From Prauserella rugosa (lineage in GTDB: Bacteria > Actinomycetota > Actinomycetes > Mycobacteriales > Pseudonocardiaceae): a DNA stretch of 64,000 nt. Below, piece after piece: positions 26,888 through 34,667 of this stretch (its first letter is position 1; the number at the start of each line of letters is the position of its first letter). The stretch covers positions 1-64,000 of the forward strand of contig NZ_JOIJ01000001.1 of the NCBI RefSeq assembly GCF_000719975.1. Reading direction: 5' to 3'. A program made the position numbers and the translations under genes. Below the pieces are notes generated by a model, which was not told the DNA's origin, did not search any database, and was given only the letters and a program-made list of their open reading frames with translations.

Positions 26888-27859
26888 GTGGGTTCGCCCG
26901 GCCTGTGGGCCATCAGCATCGCCGTGCTCGTCGGCTTGCTCGTCGGCGACTTCGTCATCACCCGTAAGCCGCACGAGGTCTCCATGAAGGAGGCCGTCGG
27001 GTGGTCGGTGTTCTACCTGGCGTTGCCGTTCGTGTTCGCCGTCTACGTGTGGCTCGCGTTCAGCGGCGCGGAGGCCACCGAGTTCGTCACCGGCTTCGTC
27101 GTCGAGAAGTCGCTGTCGGTGGACAACCTGTTCGTCTTCATGCTCATCCTCACCGGCTTCGCCGTGCCGGCCGCGGTGCAGCAGCGCGTGCTGCTCTACG
27201 GCATCGTCGGCGCGCTGGTGCTGCGCGGCATCTTCATCGCGCTCGGTGCGGCCATGCTCAAGGCGGGCACGTGGGCGTTCCTGGTGTTCGGCCTGATCCT
27301 GTTCGTCTCGGCGGTGAAGATCCTGCTCGAGGCACTGAAGGGCCACCAGGACGAGAAGGACCCCTCCGAGATGCGCTCGGTGAAGCTGATGCGCCGCATC
27401 ATGCCGGTCACCGACGACTACCGCGGCACGAAGATGACCGTTCGCGAGGCGGGCAAGCGTGCGCTGACGCCGCTGGCGATCGTCGTGGTCGCCGTGTTCG
27501 CCACCGACATCGTGTTCGCCGTCGACTCGGTGCCCGCCGTGTACGGCATCACCGAGGACCCGTACCTGGTGTTCGCGACCAACGCGTTCGCGCTGCTGGG
27601 CCTGCGGGCGCTGTACTTCGTGCTCCAGGCGGTGCTGGCCAAGCTGGTGTACCTCAACCACGGCCTCGCGCTCATCCTGGCGTTCATCGGCGTGAAGCTG
27701 GTGCTGCACTGGGCGCACACCGTGTGGCCCGCGGTGCCGACCGTGCCCACGCCGGTGTCGCTGCTGACGATCGTCGTCGTGCTGACCGTGGTGACGGTCC
27801 TGAGCCTCCGGGTCTCGCGCCGCAGGGAAGAGCAGGAAGCAGCCCGCTCCCAGGCGTAG
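26888..27859 (+). CDS. TerC-family integral membrane protein (probable Mn2+ exporter)
   Basis: About 323 residues with 8-9 membrane helices. Conserved acidic motifs: EKSLSVDNLFVFMLI and ATDIVFAVDSVPAVYGIT, which carry the metal-binding aspartates of TerC/Alx proteins. Together with the Mn2+ riboswitch this supports a role in Mn2+ export, or metalation of secreted proteins as described for Bacillus TerC homologues. GTG at 26888 is chosen because GGAGG lies 5 nt upstream; a GTG at 26876 would put that site inside the gene. Divergent from the hydrolase operon. Confidence 0.9.
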   Translation: MGSPGLWAISIAVLVGLLVGDFVITRKPHEVSMKEAVGWSVFYLALPFVFAVYVWLAFSGAEATEFVTGFVVEKSLSVDNLFVFMLILTGFAVPAAVQQRVLLYGIVGALVLRGIFIALGAAMLKAGTWAFLVFGLILFVSAVKILLEALKGHQDEKDPSEMRSVKLMRRIMPVTDDYRGTKMTVREAGKRALTPLAIVVVAVFATDIVFAVDSVPAVYGITEDPYLVFATNAFALLGLRALYFVLQAVLAKLVYLNHGLALILAFIGVKLVLHWAHTVWPAVPTVPTPVSLLTIVVVLTVVTVLSLRVSRRREEQEAARSQA

Positions 27860-27897
27860 ACTGAGGTGGTCAGGCCCTCAGCGCCGAGGAGTCGACC

Positions 27898-28011
27898 ATG
27901 TTTCTCGAGATCCTGATCATCGCGATCGTCGTGCTCGCGGCCATCATCACCGCGGGGTCGCTCATCGAGGTCCGCGACAAGGACAACCACCACGTCGGGC
28001 ACAAGGACTGA
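27898..28011 (+). CDS. 37-residue single-pass membrane peptide
   Basis: MFLEILIIAIVVLAAIITAG forms one membrane helix, followed by a charged tail SLIEVRDKDNHHVGHKD rich in His/Asp. ATG at 27898 has GAGGAG 8 nt upstream and is 38 nt after terC, before a strong terminator, so it belongs to the riboswitch-controlled transcript. Not recognised; possible small partner of TerC. His residues in the tail could bind metal, but this is only inference. Confidence 0.7.
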   Translation: MFLEILIIAIVVLAAIITAGSLIEVRDKDNHHVGHKD

Positions 28012-28034
28012 CCGGCGGCCCCCTCTACACGAAC

Positions 28035-28073
28035 CGGCCCCGGTGGGCGCTCCCGCAGCGCCCACCGGGGCCG
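28035..28073. terminator. 16-bp bidirectional terminator
   Basis: CGGCCCCGGTGGGCGC pairs perfectly with GCGCCCACCGGGGCCG around a 7-nt loop, between the terC transcript (plus) and the L,D-transpeptidase gene (minus). Confidence 0.85.
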
Positions 28074-28111
28074 TGCTGTCCGTGGCGGCCTGCGCCTGAC
28101 CACCGGACCGG

Positions 28112-29287
28112 TCACAGGGCCGACTTGGACTTCCACGTCTCCCAGTCGAGCAGCCAGTCCATGACGTCCGACGTGGTCGGGAAGTCCGCCTTGGAACCGG
28201 TGACCTCCACCGGATCGCCCAGCATGGCCGAGTCGAAGTAGGCCTTCGCGTCGGCGGCGAACAGGTTGACACAGCCGTGCGAGGTGTTCGCCTTGCCGAT
28301 GTTGGCGGCGTTCTCCTCGTTCTCGTGGATGTACTCGCCGTGGTTGGAGATGCGGCAGCACCACGTCTTCTTGACGTCGGTGTAGCCGTACTGCTCGTTG
28401 TCGAAGATCGACGTCGGCTCCTTGGTCATGACGATGACCGTGCCGTTCGGCGTGTTCAGGTTCGGATCGGCGTCCTCACCGTTGCTGCACGGATAGTTGG
28501 CGACTTCCTTGCCGTCGCGGTAGACGCGCATCCGGTGCTCGGGCGTGTGCACCTTGACGACCTGGTTACGGCCGATCCGGAACGAGGTCGACACGTCGGC
28601 CTTGCCGTACGCCCCGCCGCCGTAGTTCACGCCGTAGAGCTTCGCGGTGACCGTGACCTCGGTGTGCGCGGGCCAGTACTCGCGGGGGCGCCAGTCGACC
28701 TGCTGGTCGTTCAGCCACGCCCACGCGCCCTCGACCTCCGTCGACGTCTCCACCGACAGCGCGCGCTGTGCGGCGGCACGGTCGCTCACCGGGGCCTCGA
28801 ACTTGACGGTGATCGGCTGGCCGACGCCCACCTCGGCGTCGTCGCCCGGGTACAGCGTGGCGCGGACCACCGACGCGGGCTGGACCGTGCCGAAGGTGCC
28901 GTCGAAGGAGGTCTTCTTGCCGTCGGAGCCGGTCGCCGACGCGGCGTAGGTGTACTTGCGGCCGTAGCCGAGGGGTTCGCCGCTGACCCATTCGGTCTTG
29001 TCCTCGTTCAGCGACCCCTCGACGGTCTTGCCGTCCTCGTTGGTGACCTTGACGTCGTCGAACGTGCCCTCGGCGACCGTCAGTTTCACGGGCGAGGTGA
29101 CGTCGACGTCGGTCGCGTCGGGCTTCGGGTCGGCCGTGATCGAGGCGACCGGACGAGACTCCTGGCCGCCGCCGTCCCCGCCGCTGCCGCCCGCACCGTC
29201 GGCGGCGTCGTCACCGGAACACGCGGCCAGCACACCCGCGGGCGCCGCGATGGCAGCCGCCTTCAGAAGACTACGGCGCTCGACCAT
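28112..29287 (-). CDS. L,D-transpeptidase lipoprotein (LprQ/Ldt5-like)
   Basis: 391 residues. The N terminus combines a twin-arginine-like ERRSLLKA with a lipobox LAAC (Cys23), so it is probably a Tat-exported lipoprotein. Two Ig-like domains (~50-235) precede the YkuD catalytic domain, with SHGCVNL as the active-site motif. It makes 3-3 cross-links in peptidoglycan. Order with the SDR and murB equals M. tuberculosis Rv0483 (LprQ, LdtMt5), Rv0484c, Rv0482. ATG at 29287 with GGGGGAA upstream; the longer open frame beyond is not coding. Confidence 0.93.
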   Translation of the reverse strand: MVERRSLLKAAAIAAPAGVLAACSGDDAADGAGGSGGDGGGQESRPVASITADPKPDATDVDVTSPVKLTVAEGTFDDVKVTNEDGKTVEGSLNEDKTEWVSGEPLGYGRKYTYAASATGSDGKKTSFDGTFGTVQPASVVRATLYPGDDAEVGVGQPITVKFEAPVSDRAAAQRALSVETSTEVEGAWAWLNDQQVDWRPREYWPAHTEVTVTAKLYGVNYGGGAYGKADVSTSFRIGRNQVVKVHTPEHRMRVYRDGKEVANYPCSNGEDADPNLNTPNGTVIVMTKEPTSIFDNEQYGYTDVKKTWCCRISNHGEYIHENEENAANIGKANTSHGCVNLFAADAKAYFDSAMLGDPVEVTGSKADFPTTSDVMDWLLDWETWKSKSAL

Positions 29288-29401
29288 CCGTGCGATTCCC
29301 CCGCCAAGCCGGACGTTATGCCGGAAATTCACGTGTTCGTACCTCCCTGACCCCACCGGATCCCCCGTCAGCACTCCAACATTACCTGGCAACATGCGGG
29401 C

Positions 29402-30133
29402 ATGAGCATGAGAACCGCAGTCATCACAGGCGCCAGCGCCGGAATCGGCGCAGCCACCGCCAGGTCGCTCGCCCAGGCCGGATTCCACGTCGTTCTCGGT
29501 GCCCGCAGGCTCGATCGGATCGAGGCACTCGCCGAGGAGACGTCCGGCACCGCCCTTTCTCTTGACGTCACGGACGCCGATTCCGTTGCCTCCTTCACCG
29601 ACCGGATCTCCGAGTGCCACGTGCTCGTGAACAACGCCGGCGGTGCGAAAGGCCTGGAACGCGTCGACGCCGCCGACGAAGAGCACTGGCGGTGGATGTG
29701 GGAGACCAACGTCCTCGGCACGATGCGGGTCACGAAGGCGTTGCTGCCGAAGCTGGTCGCCTCGGGGGACGGCCACGTCATCACGGTGACGTCGATCGCA
29801 GGACACGAGGTGTACGACGGCGGTTCGGGCTACACGTCGGCCAAGCACGCGCAGTCGGCGCTGCACCGCACGCTGCGCTCGGAGCACCTGGGCGACCCGG
29901 TTCGCATCACCGAGATCGTGCCCGGCGCGGTCGAGACCGAGTTCTCGGTCAACCGGTTCGACGGCGACACCGACCGGGCGGCGAAGGTCTACCAGGGCTA
30001 CGAGCCGCTGACCGCCGACGACGTCGCCGACGTGATCACCTTCGCCGCGACCCGGCCGTCGCACGTGAACCTCGACCAGATCGTCATGAAGCCACGCGCC
30101 CAGCTCAACGGCAGCCGCTTCCACCGCGAGTAG
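29402..30133 (+). CDS. SDR-family NAD(P)-dependent oxidoreductase
   Basis: 243 residues, classical SDR. TAVITGASAGIGAATARSL is the cofactor site, NNAGG the structural motif, TSIAGHEVYDGGSGYTSAKHA the Ser-Tyr-Lys triad. Closest in type to YdfG (3-hydroxy acid/serine dehydrogenase), as with Rv0484c. ATG at 29402 (a second ATG is two codons later); no strong ribosome site. Divergent from the L,D-transpeptidase. Confidence 0.9.
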   Translation: MSMRTAVITGASAGIGAATARSLAQAGFHVVLGARRLDRIEALAEETSGTALSLDVTDADSVASFTDRISECHVLVNNAGGAKGLERVDAADEEHWRWMWETNVLGTMRVTKALLPKLVASGDGHVITVTSIAGHEVYDGGSGYTSAKHAQSALHRTLRSEHLGDPVRITEIVPGAVETEFSVNRFDGDTDRAAKVYQGYEPLTADDVADVITFAATRPSHVNLDQIVMKPRAQLNGSRFHRE

Positions 30134-30140
30134 CCGGTGG

Positions 30141-30201
30141 GGCGGGTGTCGCGTCGGGTGCCACCACGGTGACCTCGATGGCACCCGACGCGGCACCCGC
30201 C
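30141..30201. terminator. 23-bp bidirectional terminator
   Basis: GGCGGGTGTCGCGTCGGGTG... arm (30141-30163) pairs with 30179-30201 with one G-U wobble, loop 15 nt. Lies between convergent SDR and murB. Confidence 0.85.
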
Positions 30202-30239
30202 ACCGTCGCGGCCTCGCGGTTTCACGACTTGGCCGGGGG

Positions 30240-31289
30240 TCAGAGGCGGCAGCCGATGAGCAGCGGCTCGGGCCGCAGCTGCACGCCGAACACCTCGCGT
30301 ACGCCACCCGCGACCTCACGGGCCAGCTCGAGCAGGTCCTCCGTGCTGGCGCCTCCCCGGTTGGTGAGCGCGAGCGTGTGCTTGGTCGACAGCGACACCC
30401 TGCCGCCCGGCCCCTGATGTCCCTTGCCGAATCCGGCACGTTCGATCAGCCACGCGGCCGAGAGCTTCACACCGCCGTCTGCCGGGTACTGCGGCACCGC
30501 GACGTCGGCACCCACGACGTCGCCGATCCGCGCGAGCACGTCGCCGACCTGCTCGTCCGGCACGATCGGATTCGTGAAGAACGAGCCCGCGCTCCACGTG
30601 TCGTGGTCGGCGGCGTCGAGCACCATGCCCTTGCGCCTGCGCAGTTGCAGCACCGCGTCGCGCGCCTGCGCTGCGGGCACCCGCTCTCCGACCTCCACCC
30701 CGAGTGCACGCGCCAGTTCGGCGTAACGGATGGGTGCCGACAGTCCGTCCTCGTTGAGGCTGAACCGCACCGACAGCACGACGCCCTGGTCGGTGCCCTT
30801 GAGCACGCTCGTGCGGTAGGCGAAGCCGAGCTCGTCGGCCGGGATGGTGCGGATCTGCCCCGTCCCACGGTCGTACAGCTCCACCGAGTGCAGCACCTCG
30901 CTGATCTCACAGCCGTAGGCACCGACGTTCTGGATCGGGGTCGCGCCCGCCGAGCCGGGGATGCCGGACAGGCATTCGAGCCCGCCCAGCCCTTCGGCGA
31001 CGGTCGCGGCGACGTAGGCGTCCCAGTCCTGGCCCGCCGACACCGTGGAGCCGTCCCAGCCGGTGTTGGCGATGCGGACCACCACCCCGTCGAACCCGGC
31101 GTCGGCGACGACGAGGTTCGACCCGCCGCCGAGCAGCAGCACCGGCTCGCCTGCCGCGTCGAGTTCGCCGACGGTCTCGGCCAGCTCGGCAGCCGTCCGC
31201 GCCTCGACGAAGCGGCGCGCGGGACCGCCGAGCCGCAGCGTGGTGTACGCGCGCAGGTCGTGGGAGGTGGGCGTTTCGACAGTGCTCAC
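30240..31289 (-). CDS. murB: UDP-N-acetylenolpyruvoylglucosamine reductase
   Basis: 349 residues. MurB reduces enolpyruvyl-UDP-GlcNAc to UDP-MurNAc with NADPH and FAD. Motifs: TTLRLGGPARRF, LGGGSNLVV, IPGSAGATPIQNVGAYG, YRTSVLKG and SAGSFFTNP with the proton-donor Ser of type I MurB. GTG start at 31289; the frame remains open to 31775 on the antisense of the next gene and is not used. Ribosome site weak. Confidence 0.96.
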   Translation of the reverse strand: MSTVETPTSHDLRAYTTLRLGGPARRFVEARTAAELAETVGELDAAGEPVLLLGGGSNLVVADAGFDGVVVRIANTGWDGSTVSAGQDWDAYVAATVAEGLGGLECLSGIPGSAGATPIQNVGAYGCEISEVLHSVELYDRGTGQIRTIPADELGFAYRTSVLKGTDQGVVLSVRFSLNEDGLSAPIRYAELARALGVEVGERVPAAQARDAVLQLRRRKGMVLDAADHDTWSAGSFFTNPIVPDEQVGDVLARIGDVVGADVAVPQYPADGGVKLSAAWLIERAGFGKGHQGPGGRVSLSTKHTLALTNRGGASTEDLLELAREVAGGVREVFGVQLRPEPLLIGCRL

Positions 31290-31314
31290 AACCCGCAACG
31301 GTACTGTCCTGCAC

Positions 31315-31800
31315 ATGGCTTCCCGTATCGAGCACCGGGCGACGTTCCCCGCCTCCGTGGCCGACGTCGTCGCCGCCCAGTCCGACGATGCCGCGTTGCG
31401 GGCGCGGCTGGCCGAGATCGGCGGCCCGAACGCCGCACTGGAATCCCACGAGGTGGACGGCGACCAGGTCCGGTACACGCTCGTGCAGGGCGTCCCTGCC
31501 GACAAGTTGCCCTCGGTGGCCCAGAAGTTCGTCTCGGGCGACCTGGTGGTGCGCAGGGAGCACACGTTCTCCGGAGGGACCGGCAGCATCCGCGCGCAGG
31601 TCGACGGCGTTCCGGGGCAGATCACCGGCACCGTGTCGATCGAGGAGGACGGCGACGGCGCCCGACAGGTGACCCGCGGCGAGGTGACGGTGCGGATCCC
31701 GCTGGTGGGCGGCAAGCTCGAGGGGCTGATCGCCGAGCAGGTCACGACACTGCTCGAGCGGGAGGCCGAGTTCACGACGTCGTGGCTCGCGCGCCGCTGA
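31315..31800 (+). CDS. DUF2505 domain protein
   Basis: 161 residues matching DUF2505, a START/polyketide-cyclase-like lipid-binding fold: IEHRATFPASVADVVAAQSDDAALRARL at the N terminus and LEGLIAEQVTTLLEREAEFTTSWL at the end. Equivalent of Rv0481c next to murB. Function unknown. ATG at 31315, divergent from murB with only 25 nt between starts, so their promoters overlap. Confidence 0.87.
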   Translation: MASRIEHRATFPASVADVVAAQSDDAALRARLAEIGGPNAALESHEVDGDQVRYTLVQGVPADKLPSVAQKFVSGDLVVRREHTFSGGTGSIRAQVDGVPGQITGTVSIEEDGDGARQVTRGEVTVRIPLVGGKLEGLIAEQVTTLLEREAEFTTSWLARR

Positions 31801-32588
31801 ACCCGGCCAAGCCGGTCGGTTCGCCCACGCGCGGCACCACGAATCCGAACCGGCTGCGGCGGATCGACCGCTGGATGGTCGCCGATCTCGCCGTGCGCAG
31901 GGCGTTGCGTTCGGAGTCCTCACCGTTGGTCGTCGACCTCGGATACGGCGCGTCCCCCGTGACGACCGTCGAGCTGGCCACGCGCCTGCGCGCGACATGC
32001 GCCGACGTCCGCGTGCTGGGACTGGAACTGGATCCGGAGCGCGTCGCCGCGGGCGCGGCCGTGGCTGCACCGCCGGTGCTGGAGTTCCGGCGCGGCGGTT
32101 TCGAGCTCGCCGGGACGCGCCCGGCGGTGGTGCGCGCGTTCAACGTGCTGCGCCAGTACGCCGAGGCGGACGTCGAACCATCGTGGCTCTCGATGCTCGA
32201 GCGCATCACTCCCGGCGGCCTGCTGGTGGAGGGCACGTGCGACGAGATCGGACGGATCTGTTCCTGGGCGACGGTGTCCCACGACGGCCCGGTTTCGCTG
32301 ACCCTCTCGTGTCGTCCGTCCACACTGGACCGTCCGTCCACTGTGGCCGAACGGCTGCCGAAGGCGTTGATCCACCGCAACGTTCCGGGCGAACGGATCC
32401 ACGCCCTGTTGTCGCGGATGGACGCGTGCTGGGCGACGGCGGCGCCGTTCTCGGCCTACGGCCCGCGGGCGCGGTGGACGGAGACGGTGCGACTGCTGGC
32501 GGCGTCCGGTTGGCCGGTGCTGGGCCGCCCCGCCCGTTGGCGACTCGGCGAGCTGACGGTCCCCTGGAGCTCAGTAGCCCCAACCTGA
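31782..32588 (+). CDS. SAM-dependent methyltransferase-like protein
   Basis: About 268 residues. PLVVDLGYGASPVTTVELA is motif I, VLGLELDPERVAAG motif II, RAFNVLRQYAEADV and MLERITPGGLLVEGTCDE later motifs. Substrate unknown; DUF2505 neighbours are common for this family. GTG at 31782 lies 19 nt inside the DUF2505 gene with no clear ribosome site of its own; conserved PVGSPTRGTTNPNRLRRIDRW begins 10 residues later, which supports a start here or very close. Confidence 0.75.
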   Translation: MARAPLNPAKPVGSPTRGTTNPNRLRRIDRWMVADLAVRRALRSESSPLVVDLGYGASPVTTVELATRLRATCADVRVLGLELDPERVAAGAAVAAPPVLEFRRGGFELAGTRPAVVRAFNVLRQYAEADVEPSWLSMLERITPGGLLVEGTCDEIGRICSWATVSHDGPVSLTLSCRPSTLDRPSTVAERLPKALIHRNVPGERIHALLSRMDACWATAAPFSAYGPRARWTETVRLLAASGWPVLGRPARWRLGELTVPWSSVAPT

Positions 32589-32590
32589 CC

Positions 32591-32737
32591 CGTGTTGCGT
32601 CCCCAGGTGCGCGTGTTGCGCCTTCGGGGAGCCGTGTTGCGTCCCCAGGTGCCCGTGTTGCGCCTCCGGGTGCGCGTGTTGCGCCCTCAGGTGCGCGTGT
32701 TGCGTCCCCAGGTGCGCGTGTTGCGTTCCTCGGGAGT
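32591..32737. repeat. 21-bp minisatellite array A (7 units)
   Basis: Seven consecutive 21-bp units, each starting with invariant CGTGTTGCG followed by 12 variable bases (such as TCCCCAGGTGCG). It starts 2 nt after the methyltransferase stop and fills the gap before the GNAT gene. The minus strand of the array can be read as QHxHLGT-type heptapeptides, like the translated array at 33071-33196. Confidence 0.92.
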
Positions 32738-32910
32738 CGACCGTAGGGACCGGGCTCTCGGAAGAGGTGACGAGCGATGGTGGGGCTAGCCCCACCTGTG
32801 GGGTCGGGGACCGCCCCGAGTTGTCCCTGATATCGCACGTCACGCCTGGTCAGCGCCACGCCGGCGGTGCTTTTCTCCACCTCGTACCCCTCTGAGGAAC
32901 GGAGACCGCC
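32738..32910. other. Intergenic stretch before the GNAT gene
   Basis: 173 nt without a gene. It includes a short near-palindrome GGGGCTAGCCCC at about 32782-32793 and should hold the promoter of the acyltransferase operon. Confidence 0.5.
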
Positions 32911-33843
32911 ATGCCCGTGTTGTCGACCGCAGCGACGCGGACCTACACGGCCCGCATCGCCGACACCCGCGACGAGATCCACGCCGCGCAACGACTCCGC
33001 ACCGCCGTCTTCCGTGACGAGCTGGGCGCCGACCTCACCCACCATGCCGACACGCCCAACGTCCCGAAGCCGCAACACAACGTCCCGACGACGCAACACG
33101 CGACCCCGAACCCGCAACACGGGCCCCTGGAAGCACAACACGGGCCCCCAGAAGCGCAACACGGGACCCCAGAGGCGCAACACGGCACACCGGCCGCTCC
33201 ACTCGACACGTCTCCACTCGACACCTCTCCACTCGACGGCGCGCCGCTCGACACCGACCGGTTCGACGACGTGTGCGATCACCTCGTCGTGACCCACGAA
33301 CCGAGCGGTGCGGTCGTCGGCACGTATCGGATCCTGCCGCCGCACCGCTCCGACGTCGCCTACTCCGCGGGCGAGTTCGACCTCGCCAACCTCGCGCCCC
33401 TCGCCGGCGACCTCGTCGAGGCGGGACGGTCGTGTGTGGACCCGGCGCACCGCAACGGGTCGGTCATCACGCTCATGTGGTCGGCGCTCGCGCGGTACAC
33501 GCTGCTGTCCGGACATCGATACCTGGGCGGTTGCGCGTCGGTGCGGCTCGCCGACGGTGGTCACGCCGCGGCCACGGCGTGGCACCTGGCCTCGACCCGG
33601 CACGCCTCGCCCGCCGAGTACCGGGTCCGCCCGCATCGGCCCTGGCTGCCGATCGGGCGCGTGGAGCACCCGCGCTACACCGACCTACCCCCGCTGCTGC
33701 GCGGATACCTCCGCCTCAGCGCCTGGGTGTGCGGACCGCCCGCCCACGACCCGGCGTTCGACGTCGCCGACTTCTACGTGCTGCTGCCACTGGACCGCGT
33801 CGACGAGCGCTACCTGCGCTATCTGCTCGGAGACGACCGGTGA
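32911..33843 (+). CDS. GNAT-family acyltransferase, OlsB-like, with repeat insertion
   Basis: 310 residues. The fold resembles L-ornithine N-alpha-acyltransferases (OlsB/hemolysin-like): HAAQRLRTAVFRDELGADL early, FDDVCDHLVVTHEPSGAVVGTYRIL, VEAGRSCVDPAHRNGSVI, and FDVADFYVLLPLDRV at the end. With the overlapping PlsC gene it probably makes ornithine-type lipids. Residues ~50-115 are not part of the fold: six QHxxPxx heptads (21-bp repeats) then four (S/T)PLD(T/G) pentads (15-bp repeats) inserted between the first helix and the FDD motif. ATG at 32911, GGAG upstream. Confidence 0.8.
   Translation: MPVLSTAATRTYTARIADTRDEIHAAQRLRTAVFRDELGADLTHHADTPNVPKPQHNVPTTQHATPNPQHGPLEAQHGPPEAQHGTPEAQHGTPAAPLDTSPLDTSPLDGAPLDTDRFDDVCDHLVVTHEPSGAVVGTYRILPPHRSDVAYSAGEFDLANLAPLAGDLVEAGRSCVDPAHRNGSVITLMWSALARYTLLSGHRYLGGCASVRLADGGHAAATAWHLASTRHASPAEYRVRPHRPWLPIGRVEHPRYTDLPPLLRGYLRLSAWVCGPPAHDPAFDVADFYVLLPLDRVDERYLRYLLGDDR
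33071..33196 (+). repeat. 21-bp minisatellite array B (6 units, translated)
   Basis: Units start CGCAACAC at 33071, 33092, 33113, 33134 (CACAACAC), 33155 and 33176. This is the reverse complement of the core in arrays A and C. In frame it encodes xQHxxPx heptapeptides inside the GNAT protein. Confidence 0.92.
33199..33258 (+). repeat. 15-bp tandem repeats (4 units, translated)
   Basis: Four copies of CCACTCGACACCTCT, slightly diverged, directly after array B; they encode PLDTS/PLDGA pentapeptides. Confidence 0.9.
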
Positions 33844-34667
33844 GTGCCGAGGGCAACCATCCGTGGCGGGCGAGTTCACCGTGCACTCCCCGTTGCGTCA
33901 CGCACCGGTTGCCGGCGGTGCCGACCATGGAGACCGTGCGGCGAACCGCGGCGCTCGCGAAGGCTCTGACCAACGAACCGGCGACCACCAACGAACCGGC
34001 CGGCACCGACCACGCCCGCCTGCGCGCGAAGGCGCAGGCGGTACTCGGCGCACTCGGCATCACCCTCGACCACCGCAGGCACGACACCGGCAGCCTCGAG
34101 CACAGCCGACCGGGGAACGCCCACGGCACCGGGACGCTGGTCGTGGCCAACCACGTCTCGTGGCTCGACATCGTGGCGCTGCTCGCGGTCGAACCCGTGA
34201 CGTTCCTGGCCAAACGCGAGGTCGCCGGGTGGCCGTTCGTCGGCCCGTGGGCCAGGCGCGCCGGAACGCTGCTGCTCGACCGTTGGTCGCTGCGTGGGCT
34301 TCCCGGCGCCGTCGACGCGGTCGCCGCCCGGCTGCGTGCGGGCGAGTCGGTGGCGGCCTTCCCCGAGGCGACGACGTGGTGCGGCCGGCCGGGAGGACGG
34401 TTCCGGCGGGCGGTGTTCCAGGCCGCCGTCGACGCGGGCGCGCCGGTCCGCCCGGTCACGCTCACCTACCTGCAACGGGGTGAACCGTCCACGGTGGCCG
34501 CGTTCGTCGGCGACGACGGCCTGGCTGCCTCGCTGGGCCGGGTGCTGCGGGCCCGCGAGCTCACCGTGCGGGTCGACACCCACGCCCCGCTGCCGCCGAC
34601 GGCCGATCGGCGCACCCTCGCCCTTCACGCCGAACGGGCCGTCCACGGCGAGGCCGCGCATGTTTGA
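33840..34667 (+). CDS. 1-acylglycerol-3-phosphate acyltransferase family, OlsA-like
   Basis: 275 residues. VVANHVSWLDIVALL is the HX4D catalytic motif, FPEATT block III, VRPVTLTYLQRG block IV. The GTG at 33840 overlaps the GNAT stop as GTGA, so the two acyltransferases are made together; this OlsB-OlsA arrangement acylates ornithine and then the 3-hydroxy group to give an ornithine lipid. The start region (VSAEGNHPWRASSPC) is unconserved. Acceptor assignment is inference; plain lysophosphatidate acylation remains possible. Confidence 0.82.
   Translation: MSAEGNHPWRASSPCTPRCVTHRLPAVPTMETVRRTAALAKALTNEPATTNEPAGTDHARLRAKAQAVLGALGITLDHRRHDTGSLEHSRPGNAHGTGTLVVANHVSWLDIVALLAVEPVTFLAKREVAGWPFVGPWARRAGTLLLDRWSLRGLPGAVDAVAARLRAGESVAAFPEATTWCGRPGGRFRRAVFQAAVDAGAPVRPVTLTYLQRGEPSTVAAFVGDDGLAASLGRVLRARELTVRVDTHAPLPPTADRRTLALHAERAVHGEAAHV

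Noticed and set aside
28112..30439. A 775-residue protein starting far upstream of the L,D-transpeptidase
   Set aside because: The upstream part overlaps the SDR gene in antisense; signal peptide, lipobox and ribosome site place the start at 29287.
32591..32737. CRISPR array
   Set aside because: Units are 21 bp with a 9-bp core and 12-bp variable part, far shorter than CRISPR repeat-spacer units, and no cas genes are present.
32571..32843. Minus-strand open frame through array A coding for QHAHLGT-type heptads
   Set aside because: Striking because array B is truly translated, but this frame has no ribosome site, no non-repeat domain and ends beside the methyltransferase gene. Treated as repeat DNA.
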